64,000 nucleotides of DNA, taken from an uncultured Prevotellaceae bacterium (GTDB lineage Bacteria > Bacteroidota > Bacteroidia > Bacteroidales > Bacteroidaceae). This document shows, in pieces, positions 37,669-47,026 of the stretch; positions within the stretch are counted from its first letter, which is position 1; the number at the start of each line of letters is the position of its first letter. The stretch lies in the NCBI GenBank assembly GCA_902785945.1, contig CADAAR010000004.1, positions 23,576 through 87,575 of the forward strand. Reading direction: 5' to 3'. Under the pieces are notes generated by a model that was given only the letters and a program-made list of their open reading frames with translations, searched no databases and was not told the origin of the DNA. The position numbers were made by a program, and so were the translations under genes.

Positions 37669-37697
37669 ACGCAAAAGTATTGTCCCTTAATATCTCT

Positions 37698-39728
37698 TTA
37701 ACTTTCCTTTGGCTCTTCTTCCTTTTCTTCCTTTTTGGCCTTTGCTTCCAGTTCTTTTGCCCTTTCTTCTGCCATGCGTTCGGCATCGGCTTTCATTTGG
37801 GCTTCCAACAACTCTTCGGCTCGGCTCGTCCAAGGACGCTTGCCAAAGATTTTCTCGACATCCTCAGCAAAGATGACCTCACGGTCGACGAGCAACTGAG
37901 CCAATTGGGCATGACCTTCCTTATGCTCTGTCAGAATGCGTTTAGCACGCTCATATTGTTCATTGATCATGCGCAGCACCTCGTCGTCCATAATCTTCGC
38001 AGTGGTTTCAGAGTATGGTCTTTGGAACTGGTATTCCTGATTGCTATAATAGCAGATATTCGGCAATTTCTCACTCATACCGGCATAGGCAATCATGCCG
38101 TATGCCTGTTTGGTGGTGCGCTCCAGGTCGTTCATGGCACCGGTGGAAATGGTACCGATAAACAACTCCTCTGCAGCGCGGCCTCCGAGGAGAGAACACA
38201 TCTCGTCGAGCATGGCATCCTTGGTCTGCAGCACGCGTTCCTCAGGCAGATACCAGGCAGCGCCCAGCGCCTGACCACGAGGTACGATAGATACCTTAAC
38301 CAATGGATTGGCAAACTCTGTGAACCAAGAGATGGTGGCATGGCCTGCCTCATGGATGGCGATGCTACGCTTCTCTTTCTCGGTCATGACCTTGGTCTTT
38401 TTCTCCAAGCCGCCAATGATACGGTCTACAGCATCGAGGAAGTCCTGTTTACCTACCTTCTCACTATTGTGACGGGCTGCTATCAAGGCAGCCTCATTAC
38501 AGACGTTGGCAATGTCTGCACCAGAGAAACCTGGGGTTTGACGAGCCAAGAAGTCGATATCTACCGTCTCGTCTATCTTCAGGGGCTTCAGATGCACCAT
38601 GAACACTTCCTTACGCTCATTCAAGTCAGGTAGGTCTACATGAATCTGACGGTCGAAACGTCCTGCACGTAGCAAGGCAGAGTCGAGCATGTCGGCGCGG
38701 TTAGTGGCTGCCAGGATGATGACACCGCTATTGGTGCCGAAGCCATCCATTTCTGTAAGAAGGGCATTCAGCGTGTTCTCACGTTCGTCGTTGCCACCCA
38801 TTGCTGGGTTACGGCTACGGGCACGACCTACAGCATCTATCTCATCGATGAAGATGATACAAGGCGACTTTGCCTTGGCCTGTTGGAAAAGGTCGCGGAC
38901 ACGGCTGGCACCCACACCGACAAACATCTCTACGAAATCAGAACCCGACATCGAGAAGAACGGTACGCCTGCCTCACCTGCCACCGCCTTGGCTAGCAAG
39001 GTCTTACCGGTTCCCGGAGGGCCTACGAGCAGAGCGCCCTTGGGAATTTTTCCACCAAGGTCAGTATATTTCTGGGGATTTTTCAGGAACTCCACGATTT
39101 CCTGTATTTCCTGTTTGGCACCTGCCTGACCAGCCACGTCTTTGAAGGTAATACCTAATTCGCCACCCTTCTCGTACATCTTGGCTTTCGATTTACCGAC
39201 GCTGAAGACGCTATTGCCACCGACACCGCCTCCCATCCTTCGCATGAAGAACATCATCAGTCCGATGATGAAAACGAAAGGCAGGATATTGTATAGCAGC
39301 ATGTTGAACATCTCGTTCTCGCGACGGTTCTCATAGCTGTACTGGCCTGTGAAAGTCTTGGAAGTTTTGGCTTCCTCAATGAAACTCTCCACCTGATCGA
39401 CAGAGCCGAATTCCACCTCAATATAAGGCTCATTACCCGTTTGTTGGGTGCCCTGATGGAAGACATCGCGGATATGTTCCGGTTTGACGTACATGCGAAG
39501 GGTGCCCTGTCCTTTGTTGACAACAATTTTCGAGGCATAGCCACGATTCACCATTGCCTTGAACTCTGAGTAAGTGGCTTGTTTGGCTACACTGCTGTTG
39601 GCTGGACTACCTCCGGAGAACCAGAGTAAGGCTAGAGCCGCAATGGCAATGGCATAGATCCAGTTCATATTAAACCGCGGCATTTTCGGATCGCCGCCGT
39701 TGTTGTTGGGTATCTTTTTATTGTCCAT
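37698..39728 (-). CDS. ftsH: FtsH, membrane AAA+ zinc protease
   Basis: Degrades misfolded membrane proteins and short-lived regulators. Two membrane helices (residues of about 22-41 and 143-163) bracket a periplasmic domain. The AAA module has Walker [20 protein letters not shown], Walker [14 protein letters not shown] and the second region of homology [15 protein letters not shown]. The zinc protease motif is HEAGH with the downstream Asp in the [14 protein letters not shown] region. The tail is Lys/Glu-rich. 676 residues, as in Bacteroidales. The start is 9 bp after rsfS in the same operon. Confidence 0.97.
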   Translation of the reverse strand: MDNKKIPNNNGGDPKMPRFNMNWIYAIAIAALALLWFSGGSPANSSVAKQATYSEFKAMVNRGYASKIVVNKGQGTLRMYVKPEHIRDVFHQGTQQTGNEPYIEVEFGSVDQVESFIEEAKTSKTFTGQYSYENRRENEMFNMLLYNILPFVFIIGLMMFFMRRMGGGVGGNSVFSVGKSKAKMYEKGGELGITFKDVAGQAGAKQEIQEIVEFLKNPQKYTDLGGKIPKGALLVGPPGTGKTLLAKAVAGEAGVPFFSMSGSDFVEMFVGVGASRVRDLFQQAKAKSPCIIFIDEIDAVGRARSRNPAMGGNDERENTLNALLTEMDGFGTNSGVIILAATNRADMLDSALLRAGRFDRQIHVDLPDLNERKEVFMVHLKPLKIDETVDIDFLARQTPGFSGADIANVCNEAALIAARHNSEKVGKQDFLDAVDRIIGGLEKKTKVMTEKEKRSIAIHEAGHATISWFTEFANPLVKVSIVPRGQALGAAWYLPEERVLQTKDAMLDEMCSLLGGRAAEELFIGTISTGAMNDLERTTKQAYGMIAYAGMSEKLPNICYYSNQEYQFQRPYSETTAKIMDDEVLRMINEQYERAKRILTEHKEGHAQLAQLLVDREVIFAEDVEKIFGKRPWTSRAEELLEAQMKADAERMAEERAKELEAKAKKEEKEEEPKES

Positions 39729-39737
39729 GATAATCTG

Positions 39738-40097
39738 TTAATCGAGGTTAGGAATATAAGTCAGTTTGGCATCGTCCCACAAGTGTTCGAGATCGTAGTA
39801 CTCCCGCACATCAGGCAAGAAGATGTGGACCAGCACATCGGTATAATCCATTGCTACCCATTGGGCGTTTTCGAGTCCTACAACATGAGTGGGCTTCTCC
39901 TTGAGTCGCTCACGGGCGAAATCACCCACAGACTCGGCAATGGCTTCTACCTGTGTAGGAGAGCTGCCCTGACAAATGATAAAATATTTGCAGATGGTAC
40001 CTTCAATCTTGGTCAAGTCGGCTACAACGATATCAGAGCCTTTTTTCTCTTGAATTCCCTCTGTAATGGTTTTAACGAGCTGTTTTGTTTGTTCCAT
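39738..40097 (-). CDS. rsfS: Ribosome silencing factor RsfS
   Basis: Binds ribosomal protein uL14 and blocks subunit joining when nutrients are scarce. 119 residues from ATG 40097 (MEQTKQLVKTITEG); the 19 codons upstream in the open frame are promoter/leader. The family motif GSSPTQVEAIAE and the conserved C-terminal part WVAMDYTDVLVHIFLPDVREYYDLEHLW are typical of Iojap/RsfS. It heads the rsfS-ftsH-cdsA operon. Confidence 0.95.
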   Translation of the reverse strand: MEQTKQLVKTITEGIQEKKGSDIVVADLTKIEGTICKYFIICQGSSPTQVEAIAESVGDFARERLKEKPTHVVGLENAQWVAMDYTDVLVHIFLPDVREYYDLEHLWDDAKLTYIPNLD

Positions 40098-40124
40098 TAA
40101 TAATATAATATGTATATTTAGCCG

Positions 40125-40155
40125 CAAAGTTACTGTAATTTGGGCGAAATGCAAA
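40125..40155 (-). promoter_or_regulatory. Promoter of the rsfS-ftsH-cdsA operon
   Basis: Minus-strand TAACTTTG (40132-40125) and TTTG (40155-40152), spacer 19 bp. A leader of about 20 nt precedes the ATG. Confidence 0.8.
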
Positions 40156-40191
40156 ATAAATTAGAATAATTTTTGATTTTGTCTGAAAAGA

Positions 40192-40220
40192 AAAGAGGTT
40201 TCCTCCTTGGAAACCTCTTT
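40192..40220 (-). terminator. Terminator of tRNA-Gln
   Basis: AAAGAGGTTTCC and GGAAACCTCTTT form a 12-bp stem downstream of the tRNA on the minus strand. Confidence 0.8.
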
Positions 40221-40227
40221 CTGTCAG

Positions 40228-40298
40228 TTGGGGTACCCGGACTCGAACCAGGAAAGGCAGGACCAGAATCTGCAGTGTTACCATTACACCATACCCCA
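40228..40298 (-). tRNA. tRNA-Gln(CUG)
   Basis: 71 nt on the minus strand with U1-A72 as typical of tRNA-Gln. Acceptor TGGGGTA/TACCCCA, D-stem GTGT/ACAC, and T-arm CCTGG-TTCGAGT-CCGGG. The anticodon loop TTCTGGT gives anticodon CTG (plus-strand 40264-40266). The anticodon stem GCAGA/CCTGC has an A-C mismatch at its loop-closing pair. CCA is not encoded. Confidence 0.93.
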
Positions 40299-40328
40299 AT
40301 GAATCCTTGCAATTTTCAATTGCGGGTG

Positions 40329-40336
40329 CAAAGGTA
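40329..40336 (-). promoter_or_regulatory. -7 promoter box of tRNA-Gln
   Basis: Minus-strand TACCTTTG, 30 bp upstream of the tRNA 5' end. Confidence 0.75.
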
Positions 40337-40392
40337 CTACTTTTTCTGGAATTACCAAAACTTTTCGGAGAAAAATTTTCAAAAGAATAAAA

Positions 40393-40416
40393 AAATCCCG
40401 CCAACTGGCGGGATTT
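40393..40416 (-). terminator. Terminator of the DUF349 gene
   Basis: AAATCCCGCCA and TGGCGGGATTT form an 11-bp stem with a 2-nt loop, flanked by A/T tracts. Confidence 0.85.
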
Positions 40417-40417
40417 G

Positions 40418-42310
40418 CTATTCTTTATTCTCAGCATCGATAGCCTTGATCTTCTCCTTGACGAGATTCATATCGTCCTTCAGTTTCTGTACCTTACGGT
40501 TCATTTCGTCGATGAGGCTGTTGCCTTTCTTCGATGAAGCATTAAGGAAACCGAGGTTGTTCTCGTAGGTCTGTACTTCCTGCTTGATAGCCTCATACTG
40601 GCGGAACAAGCGGGCGCGCTCATTGTCAAGGGCATTCTCACCACGCTCAGCCACCTGCTTTAGACTCTGTTTGAAATTGTTCAGGCGACGTTTGGCAACA
40701 CTGACGTTCAATTCCTTATAGAGTTTGTCAAGTACGGCATGGTATTCCTCGTAGAGCTTGTCTTTCTCTTTGAAGGGCACATGACCGATGGCCTGATATT
40801 CCTCAACGAGTTTCTGGACGGTCTCCTGAATATTATCGCCAGCCTCTTCTGCAGCAGCCTTGAGTTTCTCAATTACCTCACGTTTCTTTTCCAGATTCTC
40901 ACGCTCTTCGCCACGCTGTCCAGCTCCAGCTGCATTACGGGCATCAAAGAACTTATTGCAGGCACCAAGGAATTCCTCCCAAAGCTGATCGCCTAATTTC
41001 TTGGGCACCATACCGATGGTCTTCCACTCCTTCTGAAGGGCAATGAGTTTGTCGCCTGTGGCCTTCCAATCTGTAGAATCTTGCAGTGCCTTGGCTTTTT
41101 CAATCAGGGCACGCTTCTTCTCGGCATTTTCCTTGAAGGTGTCTTTAAGGGTCTTGAAATAGGTAGCTTTTCTGCCGAAGAAGTCATCGCAGGCAGCACG
41201 GAAACGCTCGAAGATCTTCACGTTCATCTTCTGTGGTGCAAAACCGATGGTCTTCCATTCTGTTTGAATATCAATGATCTCCTTGGTATGCTTTTCCCAA
41301 TCACCGCTGCCCTTGTTCTCCTGAGCAGCAATGGCTTCTACCTTCTCGCAGAGCTCCGTCTTACGGGCCAGATTCTCCTCTTCCTTGGCACGGACACCTT
41401 CGAAATGCTGTTGGTGACGCTTGTTGATAATGGTTGAGGCAGCCTTAAAACGGTTCCAGATTTCTTCACGCTGCTCCTTGGCCACAGGTCCGATCTCACG
41501 GTATTCAGCATGCAACTTCTGGAGCTGGTGGAAAGCACTGATGACATCGGGCTCATCGGCCAACTTCTCTGCAGCCTCGCAGAGCTTGGTCTTCAGTCCG
41601 TAGTTCTTCTTGAAGTCATATTCACGGGCTTCACTGTTCAGCTTCAACAGGTCGTAGAACTGTTCCACATAAAGCTGGTAGTTACGCCATAACTCATTGG
41701 CCTTCTCAGCAGGTACATTCTTAATCTCACGCCACTCTGCCTGAAGGGCTTTGAACTCCTGATAGGCTTTGTTGGCTTCCTCCGGAGAGGTGATCATACT
41801 CTTGATCTTCTCAATGATGGCGAGTTTCTTCTCCAGGTTCACGAGCTTTTCAGCTTCCTGTTCCTTGAAGAGCTTGGCACGCTTCTCCTTGATAATACCC
41901 ATTTCAGCCTTAAACACTTCTTCATCCTCATCGGGTGTGATCTGATAAGCTTCCGGATCACCGCCTCCGTCGATATAGGCCTTCAAATTGGCTTCGCGCT
42001 CTGCGATGTGCAACTTGTAGAATGAGGTTTTCAGGTAATCAATCTCCTCTTTTTGGGGAGTCTCATCACCATGAGCGATCTCCTTGATGCGGTCGAGCAC
42101 CTCCTTCTTGGTCTCATAGACCTTACGGGGCTGCTCTTCTTCTGCAGCGGGAGCCTCTTCTTCGCTGACAAGTGCCACTTCTTCAGCAGCAGGTGCCTCT
42201 TCTTCTGCGACGGGAGCCACTTCTGGGGTTTCTACTTCAGGAGCAGTTACTTCCTGATTAACTTCTTCTTTTACCTCTTGCTCGAGGATGTTGTCTTGAG
42301 AGTCCATCAT
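40418..42310 (-). CDS. DUF349 repeat protein
   Basis: 630 residues, mostly alpha-helical. An acidic, Ala/Glu/Pro-rich N-terminal 60 residues (EEEAPAAEEVALVSEEE) precede at least five DUF349 repeats of about 75 residues, each showing a W-K/R-x-I-G-x-x-P type core (WREIKNVPAEK, WKTIGFAPQKM, WKTIGMVPKKLGDQ, YQAIGHVPFKEKD). Coiled-coil ends close the protein. DUF349 proteins occur widely; a cytoplasmic role linked to ribosome or stress physiology has been suggested for some, but nothing in the sequence fixes a function here. Single gene with its own terminator. Confidence 0.85.
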   Translation of the reverse strand: MMDSQDNILEQEVKEEVNQEVTAPEVETPEVAPVAEEEAPAAEEVALVSEEEAPAAEEEQPRKVYETKKEVLDRIKEIAHGDETPQKEEIDYLKTSFYKLHIAEREANLKAYIDGGGDPEAYQITPDEDEEVFKAEMGIIKEKRAKLFKEQEAEKLVNLEKKLAIIEKIKSMITSPEEANKAYQEFKALQAEWREIKNVPAEKANELWRNYQLYVEQFYDLLKLNSEAREYDFKKNYGLKTKLCEAAEKLADEPDVISAFHQLQKLHAEYREIGPVAKEQREEIWNRFKAASTIINKRHQQHFEGVRAKEEENLARKTELCEKVEAIAAQENKGSGDWEKHTKEIIDIQTEWKTIGFAPQKMNVKIFERFRAACDDFFGRKATYFKTLKDTFKENAEKKRALIEKAKALQDSTDWKATGDKLIALQKEWKTIGMVPKKLGDQLWEEFLGACNKFFDARNAAGAGQRGEERENLEKKREVIEKLKAAAEEAGDNIQETVQKLVEEYQAIGHVPFKEKDKLYEEYHAVLDKLYKELNVSVAKRRLNNFKQSLKQVAERGENALDNERARLFRQYEAIKQEVQTYENNLGFLNASSKKGNSLIDEMNRKVQKLKDDMNLVKEKIKAIDAENKE

Positions 42311-42409
42311 TTAACTTTTTTAGTTACTGACTTGATTGAGTTCACACAATATGTGGCAAAATTAAGCAAATTTTTCGGAACTGCCTAATAATTAACATTC
42401 TTTATGTTA

Positions 42410-43336
42410 TTACACCAGTCTCTTATGGCGGAAGAACCACCAACACATGCCTGATACGCAGATGGAAAGGATGATTGCGATGATGAATCCCCATGGCTTT
42501 TCTTCCATGCCATTAACGAGGTTCATGCCAAACATCGAGGTAATCAGTGTTGGTATCATCATGATGATGGTGACGGAGGTCAGCGTACGCATCACGGTGT
42601 TCATATTATTGTTGATGATACTCTGATAAGTGTCCATCGTCGATTCCAGAATGTTGGAGTAGATGAGTGTGGTCTCACGGGCCTGTGTCATCTCGATGTT
42701 GACGTCCTCAATGAGGTCTGCGTCCAATTCGTCAATCTGGAGTTTGAACTTCAGTTTCGAGAGCAGCGTCTCGTTGCCTCGGATGGAGGTCTGGAAGTAG
42801 GTGAGTGAGTCCTGGAGTCGGCTCAAGCCAATCAGACTCTCGTTGTTCACCTCTTTGTCGAGGTTGCGTTTGGCCTTGTCAACGAGCATTGAGATCTGCT
42901 TCAGACGTTTCAGGTACCAGACGGCGCTGGAGAGGAACAGACGGAAGATCATATCGACATGATCGGTGAATCCCTCGCCTCGTTTCTGCTGGAAACTGAC
43001 GAAGTCGATCATCATATTTGTCTCGTAGAAACAGACAGTGATAGTGACGTCGCGCTTATGGATGATACCAAGGGGAACAGTGGTATATGGTGTCCTCGAC
43101 CGTATCTCCTTGACGTAGGGGATACGGAGAATGATGAGCATCCATCCGTCGTCGTACTCATAACGGGCACGCTCGTCGGTATCGCTGATGTCCGACATGA
43201 AGTAGTCGGGGATATTGAACTTCTCTTCGAGTTCGCGCTGGTCATCTTCGGTGGGGCATGTCACCTGTATCCAGCAATTGGGCTGCCACTCTGTGAGCTG
43301 GCTCAGTCCGCCTTGGGTGTTCCAGAAAGTCTTCAT
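42410..43336 (-). CDS. corA: CorA family magnesium transporter
   Basis: Pentameric channel for Mg2+ or a similar divalent cation. A cytoplasmic N-terminal domain and a long stalk helix precede two C-terminal membrane helices, the first ending in the selectivity motif GMN (MFGMNLVNG) and the last followed by the basic tail FFRHKRLV. 308 residues, normal length. The start at 43336 (MKTFWNTQGG) is preceded by a CCTTTG box near 43370, not a perfect TAnnTTTG match. Monocistronic. Confidence 0.93.
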   Translation of the reverse strand: MKTFWNTQGGLSQLTEWQPNCWIQVTCPTEDDQRELEEKFNIPDYFMSDISDTDERARYEYDDGWMLIILRIPYVKEIRSRTPYTTVPLGIIHKRDVTITVCFYETNMMIDFVSFQQKRGEGFTDHVDMIFRLFLSSAVWYLKRLKQISMLVDKAKRNLDKEVNNESLIGLSRLQDSLTYFQTSIRGNETLLSKLKFKLQIDELDADLIEDVNIEMTQARETTLIYSNILESTMDTYQSIINNNMNTVMRTLTSVTIIMMIPTLITSMFGMNLVNGMEEKPWGFIIAIILSICVSGMCWWFFRHKRLV

Positions 43337-43488
43337 TGTGCTAATCCTTTTTTCGTTTGAAATGGTTTTAGCGGCAAAGGGATTAGCAGCCTTGCCACTC
43401 GTCCCCCGCCTTTACGAATTGTAATTTTCCGCCGGGTAGTCGTCCATAATTATGTTAATGTTTAAATTTATCGCCTGCAAAGGTAAGA

Positions 43489-43527
43489 AAAAAAATCCGC
43501 AGTTACAAGCAAACTGCGGATTTTTTT
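43489..43527 (-). terminator. Terminator of the flippase-pepD operon
   Basis: AAAAATCCGCAGTT and AACTGCGGATTTTT form a 14-bp stem with loop ACAAGCA and extended A/T tracts, just after the pepD stop. Confidence 0.9.
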
Positions 43528-43532
43528 CAAAT

Positions 43533-44990
43533 TTATTTCTCAGGAATATCCTCGAGGGCTTTCTTCAGCAATTGCCAGAAGGGTTCTACGGTAGCGATGA
43601 GGGCGCGCTCAGTTGTGGTGTGAGGCGACTTCATCGTAGGACCGAAGCTGACCACATCGAGGTGAGGATATTTGCCCAGAATAATCGAGCACTCCAGACC
43701 TGCGTGGTCTACCTGAATGATACCATCGGCATTAAAGAGCTCCTTATATTCCTTCAGCAGCAGGTGCAGGATGGGAGACTCGGGGTTGGGATCCCAGCCA
43801 CCATACGAACCGGCAGTCTCTACCCTCATGCCTGCCATGTTGAAGCAGCTTTCCAAAGTCTTGACAATATAGTCTTTCATATCCTCACGGCTACTGCGAG
43901 CGAGGATTTTCAGAGAGGCTTTGCCTTCGCCAATGTTGATAATGGCGAGGTTTGAAGAGGTCTCTACGACGCTGGGGTAGGAGGGAATCATGCGTATCAC
44001 ACCGTCGTGACAGCCATAGATGGCATTGATCAGATTGTCCTGAATCTCTACAGGCACCTCCATCTTCGGTGTTGCCACATCTTCGCAGATTACCTCGATA
44101 CCACTTTCGATGCCTTTGTACTCATCGGTGAAGTCTTCGAGCCAGTCCTGAGCGAGTTCTTTCAGGGCCTCTACGTTCTCCTTCGGTAAAGTGAGCACAG
44201 CCTCGGCTTTAAAGGGGATGGCATTACGCATGTTGCCACCTTGCCAAGATGCCAGACGTGCCTCGCACTCCTCGATAGCCTCACGAACCAGGCGCACCAA
44301 CAGTTTGTTGGCATTACCGCGACCTTCGTGAATCTCCAGACCCGAGTGTCCGCCACGCAAACCTTTAACGGTAACCTTCACAGCAGCATCGTCAGTATCA
44401 GTCTCCACCTCTTTATAATCGAGGGTAGCGGTCACGTCGATACCACCAGCAGAGCCAATCACGAACTTACCCCAGTGTTCGGAGTCCAGATTCATGAGGA
44501 TATCGCCATTGAGTTCACCTGCGGGCAGGGCATTGGCACCAAACATACCAGTCTCTTCGTCAGCAGTAATCAGGGCCTCGATAGGACCGTGCTTCAGGGT
44601 CTTGTCTTCCATGATGGCCATGATGGCTGCCACGCCTAAGCCGTTGTCAGCACCCAAGGTTGTTCCTTTGGCTTTTACCCACTCGCCATCAATCCATGGC
44701 TGGATGGGATCAGTCTCGAAATTATGGGTTGACTCTGGTGTCTTCTGTGGCACCATATCCATATGGGCCTGCAGAATGACACCTTTTTTCTTCTCCATGC
44801 CTGGTGAAGCGGGCTTGCGCATCACGATATTGTCAGCAGGATCTTTAAAGGCCTCAACACCAGCCTGCTTGGCAAAGTCGAGCAGGAAATTTTGTACTTT
44901 CTCGAGATGTCCACTTGGACGTGGAACTTGTGTCAGTGCATAAAAGTTTTTCCAGATGCACACTGGATTCAGATTCTTAATTTCGCTCAT
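43533..44990 (-). CDS. pepD: Aminoacyl-histidine dipeptidase (PepD), M20 family
   Basis: Cytosolic metallopeptidase that hydrolyses Xaa-His and other dipeptides. Metal-binding motifs are visible: QAHMDMVPQK (His and Asp), TLGADNGLGVAA with the bridging Asp, and ALITADEETGMFGA with the catalytic Glu pair. The lid domain is central, and the last metal ligand is near the C-terminus in VDHAGLECS. The start is ATG 44990 (MSEIKNLNP), 2 bp after the stop of the flippase-like gene, which excludes the longer frame. 485 residues, as in E. coli PepD. Confidence 0.95.
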   Translation of the reverse strand: MSEIKNLNPVCIWKNFYALTQVPRPSGHLEKVQNFLLDFAKQAGVEAFKDPADNIVMRKPASPGMEKKKGVILQAHMDMVPQKTPESTHNFETDPIQPWIDGEWVKAKGTTLGADNGLGVAAIMAIMEDKTLKHGPIEALITADEETGMFGANALPAGELNGDILMNLDSEHWGKFVIGSAGGIDVTATLDYKEVETDTDDAAVKVTVKGLRGGHSGLEIHEGRGNANKLLVRLVREAIEECEARLASWQGGNMRNAIPFKAEAVLTLPKENVEALKELAQDWLEDFTDEYKGIESGIEVICEDVATPKMEVPVEIQDNLINAIYGCHDGVIRMIPSYPSVVETSSNLAIINIGEGKASLKILARSSREDMKDYIVKTLESCFNMAGMRVETAGSYGGWDPNPESPILHLLLKEYKELFNADGIIQVDHAGLECSIILGKYPHLDVVSFGPTMKSPHTTTERALIATVEPFWQLLKKALEDIPEK

Positions 44991-44992
44991 AG

Positions 44993-46039
44993 TTATGTTG
45001 TTTGAGGGTTTAAACGTTTCGTAAATAAGAGGGTTGCCCAGGCGTAGATGCCAAGAGCAATCACCAAGAGTGTCTGTACGGTATGAACGATGAGTACGAA
45101 CCACAATGCCTGTTCATCGGCCACACCATAAAGAATGAGCATGGTCTTGATAGCGAAATGCCAGGGTCCTGCACCATTGGGCGTGGGTACAATGACGGCG
45201 AAGTTGGCCACCACGAACGATACCAGTGCACAACCGATGCCTAAGTGCTCCGTGAAGTCGAAGCAGAAGAACGTCAGGTAGTAATGCAGGAAATACATCA
45301 CCCAGATGCCGATAGAGAAAAACAGGTAGAGTGGCAGGTTTTTGATACCCTTCAGTGAGAGCACGCCCTCCCAGATACCACTCAGCGTCATCTTTACCTT
45401 ATTATATATAGAGAAGTTCTTTAGCAACAGATGCAGCAGAATCAGCACCGCAACACCACAGATAGCCGTCACAAGCCAACCCGTCAGCGAGAAACTCTCA
45501 AGAATTCGGTCGAGTGAGGTACCCGTCTTTTTAAAGAATGTACCGAAAACGCTCATCTCTATCAAAAGGATGATGCCAGAATATAGCAACACGATCAGAG
45601 TGTCAACGGCCCGTTCTGTCACCACCGTGCCCAATGCCTTGCTGAACGATACCCCGTCGTAGCGTTTTAAAATGGCACAACGAGAGAATTCTCCGATACG
45701 TGGAATCACCAAGCTGGCAGCATACGAGATGAAGACGGCGTGTATGCAGGTGGCACTGCGGGCTCGGATCTTTTGGCCGGAGAGCGGTTGCTTGGCAGTG
45801 CTTGGCGACAGATCCTCGATGGGATCCAATGTCTGTTTCCATCGCCAGCCACGGAACATCTGTGCCAGGATACCGAAGGGAAATGATAACAGCATCCAGG
45901 TCCAGTTCATCTCTTCTGTCAGTACATGACTGATGGTTGAGAGGTCTTCACCACGGTACATCCACCACAGAATCGCTCCGCCAAGCAGGAAGGGCAGCAC
46001 GATTTTGACGATGTTTCCGAGTATGCTTTTCTGTTCCAT
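44993..46039 (-). CDS. Flippase-like membrane protein (UPF0104 / LPG synthase TM family)
   Basis: 348 residues with about eight hydrophobic segments (IVKIVLPFLLGGAILWWMY first; last VQTLLVIALGIYAWATLLF). The family motif PRIGEFSRCAILKRYDGVSFSKALGTV, split across a loop, is typical of the lysylphosphatidylglycerol synthase transmembrane/flippase superfamily, which moves or modifies lipid-linked substrates. The C-terminal soluble synthase domain of MprF is absent, so the substrate is unknown. A -7 box ends 5 nt before the ATG. It is followed by pepD 2 bp later in one operon, an association with no obvious functional logic. Confidence 0.85.
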   Translation of the reverse strand: MEQKSILGNIVKIVLPFLLGGAILWWMYRGEDLSTISHVLTEEMNWTWMLLSFPFGILAQMFRGWRWKQTLDPIEDLSPSTAKQPLSGQKIRARSATCIHAVFISYAASLVIPRIGEFSRCAILKRYDGVSFSKALGTVVTERAVDTLIVLLYSGIILLIEMSVFGTFFKKTGTSLDRILESFSLTGWLVTAICGVAVLILLHLLLKNFSIYNKVKMTLSGIWEGVLSLKGIKNLPLYLFFSIGIWVMYFLHYYLTFFCFDFTEHLGIGCALVSFVVANFAVIVPTPNGAGPWHFAIKTMLILYGVADEQALWFVLIVHTVQTLLVIALGIYAWATLLFTKRLNPQTT

Positions 46040-46044
46040 TGGTG

Positions 46045-46052
46045 CAAAGGTA
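46045..46052 (-). promoter_or_regulatory. -7 promoter box of the flippase-pepD operon
   Basis: Minus-strand TACCTTTG ends 5 nt before the ATG (CACCA-ATG), predicting a leaderless transcript. Confidence 0.78.
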
Positions 46053-46061
46053 CAACTTTTT

Positions 46062-46093
46062 TTTGGAAAAAAAAGAAAAAATGATTATCTTTG
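46062..46093 (+). promoter_or_regulatory. Promoter of rsmA
   Basis: TTTG (46062-46065) and TATCTTTG (46086-46093) with a 20-bp spacer; the ATG follows after 7 nt. It is back to back with the flippase promoter, 61 bp separating the two start codons. Confidence 0.8.
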
Positions 46094-46100
46094 CACCCAA

Positions 46101-46895
46101 ATGAAGCAAGTAAGACCGAAAAAGAATCTTGGTCAGCATTTTCTGACCGATCTGAGTATCGCCAAGCGCATTGCTGACACAGTGGATGAACCCTATGCAG
46201 AGTTGCCTGTATTAGAGGTAGGTCCGGGCATGGGTGTGATGACACGGTATCTGGTAGAGAAACCTCGTCCGTTGAAAGTCGTGGAGATCGATCGCGAGAG
46301 TGTGGCTTATCTCCGAGAGAACTTTCCCCGTCTTAATAATAATATAATAGGTGGCGACTTTCTTCGTATGGACCTCCGGGAAGTCTTCGATGGTCAGCAG
46401 TTTGTTTTGACGGGTAACTATCCCTATGATATCTCCTCGCAGATTTTCTTCAAGATGCTTGATAACAAGGACCTGATTCCTTGTTGTACGGGTATGATCC
46501 AGCATGAGGTGGCCGTCCGTATGGCTTCGCAGCCAGGCAATAAGCAGTATGGTATTCTCTCTGTCCTGATTCAGGCGTGGTATAACGTTGAGTATCTCTT
46601 TATGGTAGAACCCTCCGTTTTCAATCCGCCTCCTAAGGTGCAAAGTGCCGTTATCCGCATGACTCGTAATACTGTGACCGATCTTGGTTGCGATGAACAG
46701 TTGTTCCGTCGTGTAGTCAAGACTACCTTCAACCAACGTCGGAAGATGCTACGCGTCTCTTTACGACAGATTTTTGATGCGAATCACCCTGCTCCCTCAG
46801 GCTTCTTTGAGGATCCGATGATGACCCTCCGACCCGAACAATTGTCGATTTCTGAGTTTGTGGAATTGACGAATAAGGTGGCAGGGGCTTTTTAG
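46101..46895 (+). CDS. rsmA: 16S rRNA dimethyladenosine transferase RsmA/KsgA
   Basis: Dimethylates two adjacent adenosines near the 3' end of 16S rRNA, a checkpoint of small-subunit assembly. The opening PKKNLGQHFLTD is the family hallmark, followed by the SAM-binding VLEVGPGMGVMTRYL and the catalytic NYPYDISS (N-x-P-Y). The C-terminal RNA-binding domain is present (TTFNQRRKMLRVSLRQ). 264 residues from ATG 46101; the longer upstream frame crosses the promoter and is rejected. Confidence 0.97.
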   Translation: MKQVRPKKNLGQHFLTDLSIAKRIADTVDEPYAELPVLEVGPGMGVMTRYLVEKPRPLKVVEIDRESVAYLRENFPRLNNNIIGGDFLRMDLREVFDGQQFVLTGNYPYDISSQIFFKMLDNKDLIPCCTGMIQHEVAVRMASQPGNKQYGILSVLIQAWYNVEYLFMVEPSVFNPPPKVQSAVIRMTRNTVTDLGCDEQLFRRVVKTTFNQRRKMLRVSLRQIFDANHPAPSGFFEDPMMTLRPEQLSISEFVELTNKVAGAF

Positions 46896-46901
46896 GCCGT
46901 T

Positions 46902-46933
46902 TTCGCACACAATTTGAGTGTGTTCGCACACAA
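46902..46933 (+). repeat. Direct repeat TTCGCACACAA, two copies 21 bp apart
   Basis: TTCGCACACAA at 46902-46912 and again at 46923-46933, a spacing of two helical turns, upstream of the promoter of the candidate RNA at 46990-47020. It may be a protein-binding site. The intervening GTGTG can also pair with CACAC, so it could instead be part of the rsmA 3' end. Confidence 0.6.
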
Positions 46934-46989
46934 CGAGTTGATTTACATCAAAAGAAATGCGGTTTTTATGCAAAAATAGGGTGTAATCC

Positions 46990-47020
46990 ATTGCGGATTG
47001 CAAAAATCGCCGTACCTTTG
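46990..47020 (+). promoter_or_regulatory. Promoter of the candidate ncRNA
   Basis: ATTG (46990-46993) and TACCTTTG (47013-47020), spacer 19 bp. It points into a stretch without any open frame. Confidence 0.7.
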
Positions 47021-47026
47021 CATCGT

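Noticed and set aside
45933-46100. Long N-terminal extension of rsmA
   Set aside because: It crosses two divergent promoters and the start of the flippase-like gene. MKQVRPKKNLGQHF is the standard RsmA beginning.
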